A stretch of DNA of 37,257 nucleotides from Candidatus Gastranaerophilales bacterium (GTDB lineage: Bacteria > Cyanobacteriota > Vampirovibrionia > Gastranaerophilales > Gastranaerophilaceae). Both the position numbers and the translations under genes were made by a program. The notes beneath the pieces were generated by a model. That model ran no database searches, had not been told where the DNA came from, and worked only from the letters and a program-made list of their open reading frames with translations. Positions 1 through 8,833 of the stretch are shown here, piece by piece. Position 1 is the stretch's first letter. Every line of letters begins with the position of its first letter. The DNA lies in assembly GCA_944324185.1 (NCBI GenBank), contig CALUVI010000020.1, positions 1 through 37,257 on the forward strand. The letters run 5' to 3'.

Positions 1-440
1 GATTAGGTATTCAGGCATTTGAACCTAAATTGGTTGAAGGTCGTGCAATTCAGCTTCACCCGCTTGTATGTACAGCATTCAACGCTGACTTCGACGGTGA
101 CCAAATGGCTGTTCACGTTCCGCTTTCAATTGAAGCTCAAACTGAGGCAAGAATGCTTATGCTTGCAACCAATAATATATTGGCTCCTGCAAACGGCAAA
201 CCGATTATTACACACTCACAAGATATGGTTCTCGGTCTTTACTATTTAACAATTTTGAAAGACCCTGAACAGGAAGTTAAAGGTTACTTCTACAGCTTTG
301 ATGATGCTATTGCTGCACTTGAAGCTAAGGTAATTTCTCTTCATGACAAAATTGTGGTACGTGATGAAAAAGGTAAGAGAATAGAAACTACTGTTGGTAG
401 AATTATATTCAATGAAGCCGTAAGAAAAGCATTAGCTTAA
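1..440 (+). CDS. rpoC1: RNA polymerase gamma subunit (N-terminal part of split beta'), 3' fragment
   Basis: This is the C-terminal end of the catalytic beta' half that cyanobacteria encode as the separate gamma subunit. The reading frame is open from the left window edge (first full codon at base 3), so the gene begins outside. The invariant active-site motif NADFDGDQ, whose three aspartates hold the catalytic Mg2+, is encoded at about 81-104, followed by MAVHVPLS as expected. The frame ends with TAA at 438-440, after which a new gene with its own ribosome binding site carries the rest of beta'. In most bacteria the protein would continue unbroken, so the stop here is the lineage-defining split and not a frameshift: rpoC2 starts cleanly 45 bases later in an appropriate context. 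The two genes are almost certainly co-transcribed. Confidence 0.95.
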   Translation, partial: LGIQAFEPKLVEGRAIQLHPLVCTAFNADFDGDQMAVHVPLSIEAQTEARMLMLATNNILAPANGKPIITHSQDMVLGLYYLTILKDPEQEVKGYFYSFDDAIAALEAKVISLHDKIVVRDEKGKRIETTVGRIIFNEAVRKALA

Positions 441-485
441 TCAAATTATTTAAAAAATAATAGAGAAATTGAGGAATATATAAAT

Positions 486-3400
486 ATGGAAAATACTTAT
501 ACACATGCAAAAACTCACACTCTTGAGTTCATTAACAAACAAATGGACAAAAAGGGCTTGAATAAGTTGCTTGCTCAGATTTATCTTGAATTCGGCGGTG
601 CTAAAACTGCAGAACTTGCAGACACTCTTAAGAATTTGGGTTATAAATATGCAACAAAATCAGGTGTAACAATTTCTATTGCTGACCTTACAGTTCCTGA
701 ATCAAAGAAGGAATTGCTAAAAGAAGCTGAAGCTGAAATTGAAAAATCTACAAACAGATACTTAAAAGGTGAAATTACAGAAGTTGAAAGATATACCAAG
801 GTTATTGACACCTGGTCTGAAACAACCGCAAGATTAACAGAACAGGTTGTTGAAAACTTTGATAAATTGAACCCGGTATATATGATGGCATTCTCAGGTG
901 CAAGAGGTAACTTATCTCAGGTATCTCAGTTGGTTGGTATGAGAGGCTTGATGGCTGACGCACAGGGGCAAATCGTTGACATGCCTATTACTTCAAACTT
1001 TAAAGAAGGTTTGTCAGTTACTGAGTATATCATTTCTTCATACGGTGCACGTAAAGGTCTGGTAGATACAGCTCTTAAGACTGCTGACTCAGGTTACTTA
1101 ACAAGACGTCTTGTTGACGTGGCTCAGGATGTAATTATAAGAGACAAGGACTGCGGTACTGACAAGTGCATTAATATGAAGCCGATTTGTGACGGTGACA
1201 ATGTCATTGTTCCGTTGATTGACAGATTGTTAGGCAGAACCGTTGCTCAGGATATTTACGATGAAGACGGCACAACATTGTTAGTAGCTAAAAATACTAC
1301 AATGGACAGAAAAGATATTAAAAAGATTGCGCACTTGAACCTTCAGGAATTGAAAGTTCGTTCAGGTTTAACCTGCGGTCTTGAATATGGTGTTTGCCAG
1401 AAGTGCTACGGCTGGGCAATGACGACCCAGAAACTTGTTGATGTTGGTGAAGCTATCGGTATTATTGCAGCTCAGTCAATCGGTGAACCAGGTACACAGC
1501 TTACAATGAGAACTTTCCACACCGGCGGTGCTGTAGGTGTTAAAGAAGCTACAAAAGAAATTCACGCAACAGAAGCCGGTACTGTTGAATCTAAGCTCAA
1601 AACAAGAGAACTCAGAACCCGTCACGGTGATGTTGTAAGAGTTTCTATTTATGAAGCTGATATTGAAGTAAAAGGTGCTAAAAAATCAACAAAATACCAT
1701 ATTCCGGCAGGTGCAACCGTATTCTTTGAAGACGGCATGAAAGTTGAAAAGAACTTTAAGCTTGCTGAATTCAGACCGACAGCAAATGACTCTGGACGTC
1801 TAACTGAAAAAGCTACAAAAGATATTAATGCTGATATGTCAGGTATGGTATTATTTGAAGACTTTGTTGCCGATGAAAAGAAAGACAGACAGGGTAATAT
1901 TTCAAGAACCGCTAACAAAAACGGTATTGTATGGATTATAGGCGGTGATGTTTATAACCTTCCTGGTGGTTCTAAGGTTCTTGTATCTGACGAGCAGAAA
2001 GTTAAAGCAGGTGATAAATTAGCTGAAACTATTATGATTTCAGAACACGGGGGAGAAGTCCGTTATTCTGAAGATTTAGTGGTAGAAGCAGTTAAATCCG
2101 GAAAGAACAAAATCAATAAAATTGTTCAAGGTAAGGAAATTACTATTGTAATTGCTTCATTAACTCCGGCAAATGCATCTTTTGAACAAACAAAGAAAGA
2201 GCAGTTATGGACAGTTAAGAAGACAGGAGAAAAATATATTGTTAAAGCTCCGATTGATACAACTGTTGAAAACGGTATGATTATTGCTGAACTTGTTGAT
2301 GACGAGTGCTCAGTATCTTCATCAGGTGAAATCAAATACGTTGATGTAGAAGTTGATGAAAATCAAATAGTTACAAAACCCGGTAATATTGTATTTGTTC
2401 CGGAAGAAGTTCACCAGATTAATAAAGACTCTTCATTGAAGATGGTTGATAACGGAACTTTTGTTACAGCAGGTACAGAAGTCGTAAAAGACGTATACTG
2501 CCACATCGACGGTATTGTTGAATTCAAGGAATTTAATGAAGTTATACACGAAGTAACAATCAGACCAGGTGAAGTCCATACTTTATCAAGTGTTTCAGAA
2601 CTTAAAGTTGAAGAGGGTTCTGTTGTAGAAGCCGGTACAACTATTGCTAAAGGTATTAAGGCTAATGAAACTTCTATTGTTACAATAATGGAAATGGATT
2701 TTGACGATCTTGATATTGATGATCTTGATGAAGAAATCGATACATCTGCTTTAGAGGAAGAATCTTTGGAGGATAAACCAATCCAGATTCTTGTAAGACC
2801 TGTTCAGCCGATGTTCATTGACCAGAGAGATGTTTCTATCAAATTCAATACAACAGATGAACTTATCAACATTGTTCCTGTAACACAATTACAGTACAAA
2901 GACGGTGCAAGAGTAAGAAACCTTGACGGTGCAACTCTTACAAGAACAAGTTTAGTTCTTCAAATGCAAGGATACTTATCTCACCTTAAAGGTCTCGTAG
3001 AATTAGATGAAAAAGGCGAGTTAAAGATTGTTGTATTGGAAACATTGATTGTAAGAAGAGAATTGGAAGGCAATTCTAAGCTTAACAGTTCGCTTCAAAC
3101 AGAACTCCTTGTTGATAATGGTCAGGTAATTGATCCTAAGACACCTATTGCTAAGACGGAAGTTCTGGCATTGAATGACGGTGTTGCATCAATTAAGGGT
3201 GATGTAAGCGAGTCAAGAAGATTACTTTTGAACTGCGAAAACTTTGAAACGGTAATCAATACTAAATCAAAACCGTCTGTTAAGAAAGGCGACTTTATTA
3301 AACTTGATTCTCAGCTTGCTGAATCAGGCGAAGTTGCAACAGTTTCAGGTAAGATTATTGATGTAACTTCAAAATCAGTAACTATCAGAAACGGACGTCC

Positions 3401-4349
3401 GTACTTAATCAGCCCGTGTACAATGTTGCAGGTTGAAGAAGGCTCTCTGGTACTCAGAGGTGATATGCTTGCAACTCTCGTATTTGAAAGAGAAAAAACA
3501 GGTGATATCGTTCAAGGTTTGCCGAGAGTTGAAGAACTTCTTGAAGCAAGAAAACCGAAAGACTGTGCTATTTTGGCCGAAACTGACGGTGTTGCGGAAA
3601 TTGAAATTGAGGATGAAGTTCCGAGATTGTTCCTCGTAACAGAAGGCGGAAGCAGAACTGAAATCAAATTTGCAATTGATGCAAGTATTGTTGTTCAGAA
3701 TAAGCAAAAAATCAAAAAAGGTCAGCCTTTAACAAGCGGTCCTTTGAATCCGCACGATGTTATCAGACTTTGCGGTCCTGAAGAAGCTCAGCAGTATCTG
3801 GTAGACGAAGTTCAGCGTGTTTACCGCTCACAAGGTGTTGAAATTGCCGATAAACATATTGAAATTATCGTACGTCAGATGACAAAGAAAGTAAGAGTAA
3901 TTGATTCAGGTGATACAAATCTCTTACCGGGCGAGCTTGTTGAAGTTCAGGTATTTGAAAACGAAAACAAAGCTGTAAGAGAACATGAAGGGCAGGAAGC
4001 AACCTGCGAATATATGCTTCTCGGTATAACAAAGGCATCTTTGAATACTGAAAGCTTCATCTCAGCCGCTTCATTCCAGGAAACTACAAGAATTCTGACA
4101 GAAGCAGCTGTAGAAGGTAAAAAAGACCTGTTAAGAGGTTTGAAAGAAAACGTTATTATCGGTCGTTTAATACCTGCAGGTACAGGTTTCCATCATTTGA
4201 CTTACGCAAGTGAAGAACGCGACAGAGAAGCTCAAAAGCGTGCTGCACAGCGTAATCAGGCAAGAAAACCTGCTGCAATTCTGGAGGAAATCGAAGGAAT
4301 GTTCGGCGCTCCGGAATTAGGCACTGATGACAGTAATAGTTCAAACTAG
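486..4349 (+). CDS. rpoC2: RNA polymerase beta' subunit, C-terminal part
   Basis: Encodes 1287 aa, close to the size of cyanobacterial RpoC2 and much larger than the matching half of E. coli beta'. Recognisable blocks are the bridge-helix region around MMAFSGARGNLSQVSQLVGM (about 133-152), the second zinc site (Cys of DCGTDKC plus the CGLEYGVCQKC cluster) and the trigger-loop start GEPGTQLTMRTFHTGG near residues 333-348. A very long insertion of repeated beta-rich segments follows, to about residue 980; this corresponds to the SI3 insertion known from cyanobacterial trigger loops. The normal beta' ending then resumes with the SFQETTRILTEAA block (about 1195-1215). An acidic linker (residues about 735-765, rich in Asp/Glu) sits inside the insertion. 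The start ATG follows GAGGAA at 471-476. A strong terminator lies just downstream. Confidence 0.96.
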   Translation: MENTYTHAKTHTLEFINKQMDKKGLNKLLAQIYLEFGGAKTAELADTLKNLGYKYATKSGVTISIADLTVPESKKELLKEAEAEIEKSTNRYLKGEITEVERYTKVIDTWSETTARLTEQVVENFDKLNPVYMMAFSGARGNLSQVSQLVGMRGLMADAQGQIVDMPITSNFKEGLSVTEYIISSYGARKGLVDTALKTADSGYLTRRLVDVAQDVIIRDKDCGTDKCINMKPICDGDNVIVPLIDRLLGRTVAQDIYDEDGTTLLVAKNTTMDRKDIKKIAHLNLQELKVRSGLTCGLEYGVCQKCYGWAMTTQKLVDVGEAIGIIAAQSIGEPGTQLTMRTFHTGGAVGVKEATKEIHATEAGTVESKLKTRELRTRHGDVVRVSIYEADIEVKGAKKSTKYHIPAGATVFFEDGMKVEKNFKLAEFRPTANDSGRLTEKATKDINADMSGMVLFEDFVADEKKDRQGNISRTANKNGIVWIIGGDVYNLPGGSKVLVSDEQKVKAGDKLAETIMISEHGGEVRYSEDLVVEAVKSGKNKINKIVQGKEITIVIASLTPANASFEQTKKEQLWTVKKTGEKYIVKAPIDTTVENGMIIAELVDDECSVSSSGEIKYVDVEVDENQIVTKPGNIVFVPEEVHQINKDSSLKMVDNGTFVTAGTEVVKDVYCHIDGIVEFKEFNEVIHEVTIRPGEVHTLSSVSELKVEEGSVVEAGTTIAKGIKANETSIVTIMEMDFDDLDIDDLDEEIDTSALEEESLEDKPIQILVRPVQPMFIDQRDVSIKFNTTDELINIVPVTQLQYKDGARVRNLDGATLTRTSLVLQMQGYLSHLKGLVELDEKGELKIVVLETLIVRRELEGNSKLNSSLQTELLVDNGQVIDPKTPIAKTEVLALNDGVASIKGDVSESRRLLLNCENFETVINTKSKPSVKKGDFIKLDSQLAESGEVATVSGKIIDVTSKSVTIRNGRPYLISPCTMLQVEEGSLVLRGDMLATLVFEREKTGDIVQGLPRVEELLEARKPKDCAILAETDGVAEIEIEDEVPRLFLVTEGGSRTEIKFAIDASIVVQNKQKIKKGQPLTSGPLNPHDVIRLCGPEEAQQYLVDEVQRVYRSQGVEIADKHIEIIVRQMTKKVRVIDSGDTNLLPGELVEVQVFENENKAVREHEGQEATCEYMLLGITKASLNTESFISAASFQETTRILTEAAVEGKKDLLRGLKENVIIGRLIPAGTGFHHLTYASEERDREAQKRAAQRNQARKPAAILEEIEGMFGAPELGTDDSNSSN

Positions 4350-4368
4350 AATATATTAAGAGAGATAT

Positions 4369-4401
4369 AGCAGGATGGTAATAATGCCATCCTGCTTTTT
4401 T
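4369..4401 (+). terminator. Rho-independent terminator after rpoC2
   Basis: A perfect 10-bp stem (4369-4378 with 4387-4396) has an 8-nt loop and is followed directly by a T run. It lies 20 bases after the rpoC2 stop and closes the rpo operon. Confidence 0.9.
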
Positions 4402-4527
4402 ATTTGATTCATAAGGAAAATCGATTGAATCTCCCCATTTTTAACCCTAAGTTACGAAAAGGTTTACAATATCCTCTGTTTGTAGTAGTTTTATATATGT
4501 AAAAGTATTGAAAAAGAGGATTTATAA

Positions 4528-5820
4528 ATGAAAACAACTATTGAAAAACAACCTGAAAATGTAGTAAAGGTTGATATTGAAATTCCTGCTAAAGATGCGG
4601 TTAATTATTACAATAATGCAGCAAAAAGACTTGCGCAGTATGTAAATATCCCGGGGTTTAGAAAAGGAAAAGCTCCCAGAAATATTGTTGAGCAAAATAT
4701 AGGTGAGGACAGAATTAAACACGAAGCTTTAGAGAACGCTCTTCCGAAAATTTTTTCTGATGTAATTAAGGAAAATGATTTTGATGTTGTTGCGCAGCCA
4801 TACGTTGAATCTTATGACTACAAAATCGGCGAAGACTTAAAAATCGTTGCAAAGATAGAATTAAGACCTGAAGTTACTTTAGGCGAGTACAAAGGTTTGA
4901 CTATTGAAGTTGATGAATACAAGACTCCGGAAGATGCACTTCAAAAATCTATAGATGGTTTGTTGGAGCAGCACGCAACTACTGTTGTTGTAACTGACAG
5001 AAAAACTCAGGCAACTGATACTGTTGTTTTCGATTTTGAAGGGTTCTCTAACGGAGAAAAGATTGAGCACGGAGACGCTAAAAACTATACTTTAGACCTT
5101 GCGCATTCAAGCTTTATTCCTGGTTTTGCCGAGCAGCTTGTTGACAGAACTTTAGGTGAAGAATTTGAAATCAATGTTACTTTCCCTGAAGAATATCACG
5201 AAAAGAAACTTGCAGGTCAGCCGGCAGTTTTCAAGTGCAAAATTAATGAAATTAAATCAAAGGTTTTGCCGGAATTGACAGATGAATTTGTACAAAAAAT
5301 CGGACCATTTAAAACTGTTGATGATTTGAAAGCTGATATCCAAAAATATCTTGATACGCAAAAGGCTGATATTGACAGAGTGAATTCTGAAAAAGCAATT
5401 TTTGAAAAAGTTACAGGTGATGCAAAAGTCGATATTCAGCAGTCAATGATAGACAGAGAAGCTGACCAGCTTGTAGAAGAATACAAACAGAAGCTTGCTA
5501 TGCAGGGATTTAGCTGGGAGCAGGCAGTGCAGGCTCAAGGATATGATGAAATTATGAAGAGTCTTAAAGAAGATGCGGCAGTTAGAGTTAAAAACTCACT
5601 TGTAATTGATAAAATTGCTAAAGAAGAAAAAATTGTAGTATCTCAGGCAGAGTTTGGAGCTAAGCTTTCTGAATTAAGCAGAATGTACCAGATAGACGCT
5701 AATACTCTTGTAAAACAATTGTCACAGACTCCGGGAGTATTCAATGCTATTTCACATCAGGCTTTGAATGAAAAAGTCACTAAATTTTTAGCAGATAATA
5801 ATACTGTTAAATTGAAATAA
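4528..5820 (+). CDS. tig: Trigger factor, ribosome-associated chaperone
   Basis: Encodes 430 aa, the normal length for trigger factor, which docks near the ribosomal exit tunnel and holds nascent chains. The ribosome-binding signature GFRKGKAPRNIVEQ lies near residues 44-57. A central FKBP-type peptidyl-prolyl isomerase domain follows (about 150-245, with DFEGFSNGEKIEHG and IPGFAEQL), then the helical C-terminal substrate cradle. The start ATG is preceded by AGAGGA at 4514-4519. In many bacteria tig is followed by clpP and clpX; here those genes lie more than 20 kb away on the other strand. It sits alone between two terminators, so it is probably monocistronic. I could not identify a convincing promoter in the gap after rpoC2. 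Confidence 0.96.
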   Translation: MKTTIEKQPENVVKVDIEIPAKDAVNYYNNAAKRLAQYVNIPGFRKGKAPRNIVEQNIGEDRIKHEALENALPKIFSDVIKENDFDVVAQPYVESYDYKIGEDLKIVAKIELRPEVTLGEYKGLTIEVDEYKTPEDALQKSIDGLLEQHATTVVVTDRKTQATDTVVFDFEGFSNGEKIEHGDAKNYTLDLAHSSFIPGFAEQLVDRTLGEEFEINVTFPEEYHEKKLAGQPAVFKCKINEIKSKVLPELTDEFVQKIGPFKTVDDLKADIQKYLDTQKADIDRVNSEKAIFEKVTGDAKVDIQQSMIDREADQLVEEYKQKLAMQGFSWEQAVQAQGYDEIMKSLKEDAAVRVKNSLVIDKIAKEEKIVVSQAEFGAKLSELSRMYQIDANTLVKQLSQTPGVFNAISHQALNEKVTKFLADNNTVKLK

Positions 5821-5832
5821 TTTATCATCAAG

Positions 5833-5868
5833 AAAAAATGCGGGCTGAATTTTCAGCCCGCATTTTTT
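5833..5868. terminator. Bidirectional terminator between tig and the DUF3326 gene
   Basis: A perfect 10-bp GC-rich core stem (5839-5848 with 5853-5862) and a 4-nt loop are flanked by an A run on the left and a T run on the right, so it can end transcripts from both convergent genes. Confidence 0.9.
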
Positions 5869-5871
5869 ATG

Positions 5872-6822
5872 CTAATTAAAAAGCTTGTTGTACAATTCAG
5901 AATATGTGTCAACTACAATACAATCTTTTGCAAAATTTTCAGGAGTTACATTGAGTACGGTTGAATTCTCTTTGACAGCATAAACCGGTTTTTCAAGTTT
6001 TGTCATCTCAAGAACAGGAATAGAGCCGGTTGAATTATAAGGAATAATAAGATAGTCAAGATTGTCAATACTTATGCCGCCACTCATAGAAAATTTCGGC
6101 GCCTGAGCAAGCCCGAGAAGAATGCAAGGAAGAAAGGTCGGGGTTATGTATTCTGCTGAGCATCTGGAATCGACGATTTCCGTACTTATTGTTATATCAT
6201 CAAAAGCCGGAGCGTGAGCGCAGGGAATATTAAATTCTTTAGAAATATAATGCGATATAATTGCTTCTACGCCGCCTACAGGGTCAACACCTATTCCGTT
6301 TGCATAATCCTCGCCCTGCTCGTCAGGGAATCTGCAGACTATTGCAATAGCCTCTGCCCCCTTTTTTATTAAATTTTCTGCTGCAATTTTAAGCGTTGTC
6401 AAATTTTTAACATTTCCCGCTGAAGCGCCGGATTTATCAACAAAAAATTCTACTCCGACTTCTTCGTCTGTTATTTCATAGCCCGCTATATTTGTACCGT
6501 AAACGGTTTTTACTGCATTTATAGTGTTTATATGAACATTTAAAACAGGTTTTGTAACAGCTTTATCAAAAATAATCCCGACTTTGTTATTTTCAGACGG
6601 AATTAAGTTTATTTTACCCTTGAAAAATTCATCAAGCGAATATCCTTCAACATAGAGCATATTTTCAGTAATACCAGAAAAACACGCTGCATTAACAACA
6701 TTAGGATTTACAATCAAACGGCTTTTTCCGGCAAACTTTCTTGCCCAGAAGCTTGCATCCCCTGCAAACCCTCCTATTGAAGCTCCAATCCCTGTAGGTA
6801 TAATAAAAGCGCCTGTATTCAT
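5872..6822 (-). CDS. DUF3326 family protein (cyanobacterial conserved protein)
   Basis: Encodes 316 aa. The N-terminus (GAFIIPTGIGASIGGFAGDA, then a NPNVVNAA block) matches my recollection of DUF3326, a family conserved in cyanobacteria and plants with no established function. The glycine-rich start and alternating strand/helix pattern suggest an alpha/beta enzyme, and a central FPDEQGEDYANGIGVDPVGG segment looks like a ligand-binding stretch. No signal peptide or membrane segment is visible, so it is probably cytoplasmic. There is no Shine-Dalgarno sequence: a near-consensus promoter ends seven bases before the ATG, so the message may be leaderless. It is divergent from the CBS-domain gene. 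The family assignment rests on memory of the motif and was not checked by a search. Confidence 0.68.
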   Translation of the reverse strand: MNTGAFIIPTGIGASIGGFAGDASFWARKFAGKSRLIVNPNVVNAACFSGITENMLYVEGYSLDEFFKGKINLIPSENNKVGIIFDKAVTKPVLNVHINTINAVKTVYGTNIAGYEITDEEVGVEFFVDKSGASAGNVKNLTTLKIAAENLIKKGAEAIAIVCRFPDEQGEDYANGIGVDPVGGVEAIISHYISKEFNIPCAHAPAFDDITISTEIVDSRCSAEYITPTFLPCILLGLAQAPKFSMSGGISIDNLDYLIIPYNSTGSIPVLEMTKLEKPVYAVKENSTVLNVTPENFAKDCIVVDTYSELYNKLFN

Positions 6823-6829
6823 AAGTTTT

Positions 6830-6858
6830 ATTATAGTATGGACGGCTTAATATTGCAA
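6830..6858 (-). promoter_or_regulatory. Promoter of the DUF3326 gene
   Basis: On the minus strand, TTGCAA (6853-6858) and a perfect TATAAT (6830-6835) are separated by 17 bases. Only seven bases lie between the -10 box and the ATG, placing the predicted transcription start at or next to the start codon. Confidence 0.7.
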
Positions 6859-6881
6859 AAAATTCTGCGCTGGTGTAAAAT
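6853..6881 (+). promoter_or_regulatory. Promoter of the CBS-domain membrane protein gene
   Basis: On the plus strand, TTGCAA (6853-6858) is followed after 17 bases by TAAAAT (6876-6881). The -35 hexamer is self-complementary and is the same six bases used by the divergent promoter. A second -10-like box, TATAAT at 6888-6893, lacks a suitably spaced -35. Confidence 0.55.
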
Positions 6882-6913
6882 TATATGTATAATTTAAAGG
6901 TATAAGAGAGTAA

Positions 6914-8257
6914 ATGGGTATAACAGATTTTTTTATTAATGTTTTTATAATATTATTTTTGCTTTTCGTTAATGCCTTTTTTGTAGCTGCGGAGTTTTCA
7001 CTGGTAAAAGTGAGAAAGACCCGTTTAGAGCAGCTTTCAAACGAAGGTAACAAGAATGCAAAAAAAGCTTTAAAGCTTGTTAATGATGTAAACAGAATGC
7101 TTGCAGCCGCTCAATTAGGTGTAACAATTGCAAGTATCGCATTAGGTTGGGTTGCAGAGTCTACCATTGTTCAGATTATTGAGCCGGCTATAAACTTCTT
7201 TACGGCTTCATATAGCGTTATATCAGCTCATATGATAGCAGTACCGATATCATTCGTGTTAGTAACCTATTTCCACGTGCTTCTTGGCGAACAACTGCCA
7301 AAATGCATATCATTAAGACATCCGGAATCATTGTCTTTGATGATTGCAACACCAATGGATATATTTATAACTGTTTTGAAACCGTTTGTATTACTCCTTG
7401 AAGTATCAGGTAACAAAATTCTTGCGGCTTGTCATGCTAATTCTGAGGATGCGTCTCTTGTGCATTCTACGGAAGAGCTGGATATGCTCGTTGATGCAAG
7501 CTATAATGAAGGAGTTTTGAATGAAACAGAAGCAGAAATGCTTCATAATATGTTTAAATTCTCTGATTTGATGGCAAAACAGGTTATGATACCAAGAACA
7601 GATATGGTTTGTATTCCGAATGATATTTCCTATGAAGAACTTAATAAAACCGCAATGGAAAATCAGTATACAAGATACCCTGTTTACGAAGAAAATATTG
7701 ATAAAATTTTAGGCTTTATCCACGTCAAAGACCTTTATACAATGAATATGACGAAGGAAAATTATTCAATCAACAAACTTATCAGACCGTTGATTCTTGT
7801 TCCGGAGACAATGACTTTAGATAATCTTATAATCGAATTTAAAAAACGCCACTGCCAGATTGCGGTTGTTATAGACGAGTTCGGCGGAACATCAGGGTTA
7901 ATTACTCTGGAAGATGTTTTGGAAGAAATTATAGGAGATGTTCAGGACGAGTTTGATGAAGATGCTGAAGCCAATATAAAAGAAATTGGAGAAAATACAT
8001 ATATTGCAAACGGCATGATGCGCATTGACGAATTTGTAGAATTTTTCAGCCTGAGAGAGTCTCAATTTGAAGAAGATGACGTTGATACTATTGCCGGACT
8101 TGTGGTAAAGCTCCTCGGCAGGATTGCAGAAATCGGGGATACAGTTTCGTTTAACGGGTTAACATTTACCGTTAAAGAGATTGAAGGGGCAAGAATAACA
8201 AAATTACAAATTTATCGTGAACCGGTAGCCGAGGAAGAGAGTTCCGAAGAGGCTTAA
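6914..8257 (+). CDS. CNNM/CBS-pair transporter-associated membrane protein (CorC/HlyC family)
   Basis: Encodes 447 aa with the standard order of this family. An N-terminal DUF21/CNNM membrane domain spans about residues 1-190, with hydrophobic segments near 5-30, 65-85, 110-130 and 145-170 and the GEQLPK motif. Two CBS domains follow (about 215-270, starting MIPRTDM, and 280-335, with VVIDEFGGTSGLITLEDVLE), then a C-terminal CorC_HlyC domain (about 350-435). Members are linked to Mg2+/Co2+ efflux or homeostasis; the name hemolysin is historical. The ATG follows AGAGAG about six bases upstream. It is probably a single-gene transcript. The exact ion cannot be read from sequence. Confidence 0.92.
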   Translation: MGITDFFINVFIILFLLFVNAFFVAAEFSLVKVRKTRLEQLSNEGNKNAKKALKLVNDVNRMLAAAQLGVTIASIALGWVAESTIVQIIEPAINFFTASYSVISAHMIAVPISFVLVTYFHVLLGEQLPKCISLRHPESLSLMIATPMDIFITVLKPFVLLLEVSGNKILAACHANSEDASLVHSTEELDMLVDASYNEGVLNETEAEMLHNMFKFSDLMAKQVMIPRTDMVCIPNDISYEELNKTAMENQYTRYPVYEENIDKILGFIHVKDLYTMNMTKENYSINKLIRPLILVPETMTLDNLIIEFKKRHCQIAVVIDEFGGTSGLITLEDVLEEIIGDVQDEFDEDAEANIKEIGENTYIANGMMRIDEFVEFFSLRESQFEEDDVDTIAGLVVKLLGRIAEIGDTVSFNGLTFTVKEIEGARITKLQIYREPVAEEESSEEA

Positions 8258-8460
8258 TTTTTTAGTAGAAATGAAATGAGCGGAACGCGCGCTGTCGCTC
8301 GATTAACGTATTTTCCCTCGCCCAATAATCGCGCCCACCTCCCAAGTTGGGGAGGTCGCAGGTGTGCGAACGTCAGTGAGCTACAGATGCGGGTGGGGTT
8401 CAGACAAAACTAATCCCATCTTAACCTTAACAATCGGGGAAGGAAGACACGCTGGCATTT

Positions 8461-8548
8461 GAATATTCACCCCCCTCCCTAACCCTCCCCGTTGGAGAGG
8501 GAACGCGCGAAGTCGTTCGATTAACGTATTTCTCCTCGCCCCTTGCGG
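8461..8548. repeat. Direct repeat copy 1 of an approximately 85-nt GC-rich module
   Basis: Starts GAATATTCACCCCC and runs through a CCTCCCCGTTGGAGAGGG hairpin and a GCGC...TCGTTCGATTA string to a CCGC/CCTTGC end. It is closely matched by 8748-8833 in the same orientation, 287 bases downstream. Confidence 0.7.
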
Positions 8549-8603
8549 GAGAGGGAGCAGATGTGCTTGAGCTGCGCGAAAGCTACAGATGCGGGTGAGG
8601 GGT
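8534..8603 (+). repeat. Hairpin module shared with 36424-36495
   Basis: Begins CCTCGCCCCTTGCGGGAGAG and ends GGGTGAGGGGT. The same start and end, with a diverged middle, occur in the same orientation at 36424-36495. A weaker relative with an ACAGATGCGGGTGGGG ending is at about 8340-8400. Confidence 0.65.
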
Positions 8604-8620
8604 TGAATATCATTCTAACA

Positions 8621-8730
8621 ATCACCCATCCTAACCTGCTTGGTTGTCGGCAATAAACGAGTCTACGGACTTTGCTCACGCAAAGATCCTCCGCTCTCTG
8701 CCGACAATCCGCTTCCCTCAAAAGGGAAGG
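8621..8730 (-). repeat. 110-nt dispersed repeat, copy 1 (contains a 76-nt insert)
   Basis: On the minus strand this matches 36584-36692 with about five differences over 109-110 positions (hand alignment). Its outer parts also match 36800-36832, which lacks the middle. The outer left part forms a CTTCCC/GGGAAG hairpin. Confidence 0.85.
8636..8711 (-). mobile_element. Candidate 76-nt miniature element, copy 1
   Basis: This is the segment of the 110-nt repeat that is absent from the short copy at 36800-36832. Near its ends are 9-nt inverted repeats, TTGTCGGCA and TGCCGACAA, and inside is a CTTTGC/GCAAAG hairpin. If the two flanking AG dinucleotides are a target duplication, it inserted like a MITE. 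No open reading frame and no recognised family. Mobility is inference from the empty-site comparison only. Confidence 0.45.
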
Positions 8731-8747
8731 AACGTGCGCTGTCGTTT

Positions 8748-8833
8748 GAATATTCACCCCCACCCTAGCCCTCCCCGCTGGAGAGGGAATGCGCGTTGTC
8801 GTTCGATTAGCGCATTCTTCTCATCCGCAAGAG
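8748..8833. repeat. Direct repeat copy 2 of the approximately 85-nt GC-rich module
   Basis: Same orientation and order of parts as 8461-8548 (GAATATTCACCCCC start, CCTCCCCGCTGGAGAGGG hairpin, TCGTTCGATTA string), with scattered substitutions. Confidence 0.7.

Noticed and set aside
3405..3707. Antisense open frames inside rpoC2, gyrA, pyk and uxs
   Set aside because: Shadows of strongly coding genes on the other strand, without their own start signals.
4463..4497. TTTACA ... TATATA as the tig promoter
   Set aside because: The spacer is 23 bases, too long for a normal promoter.
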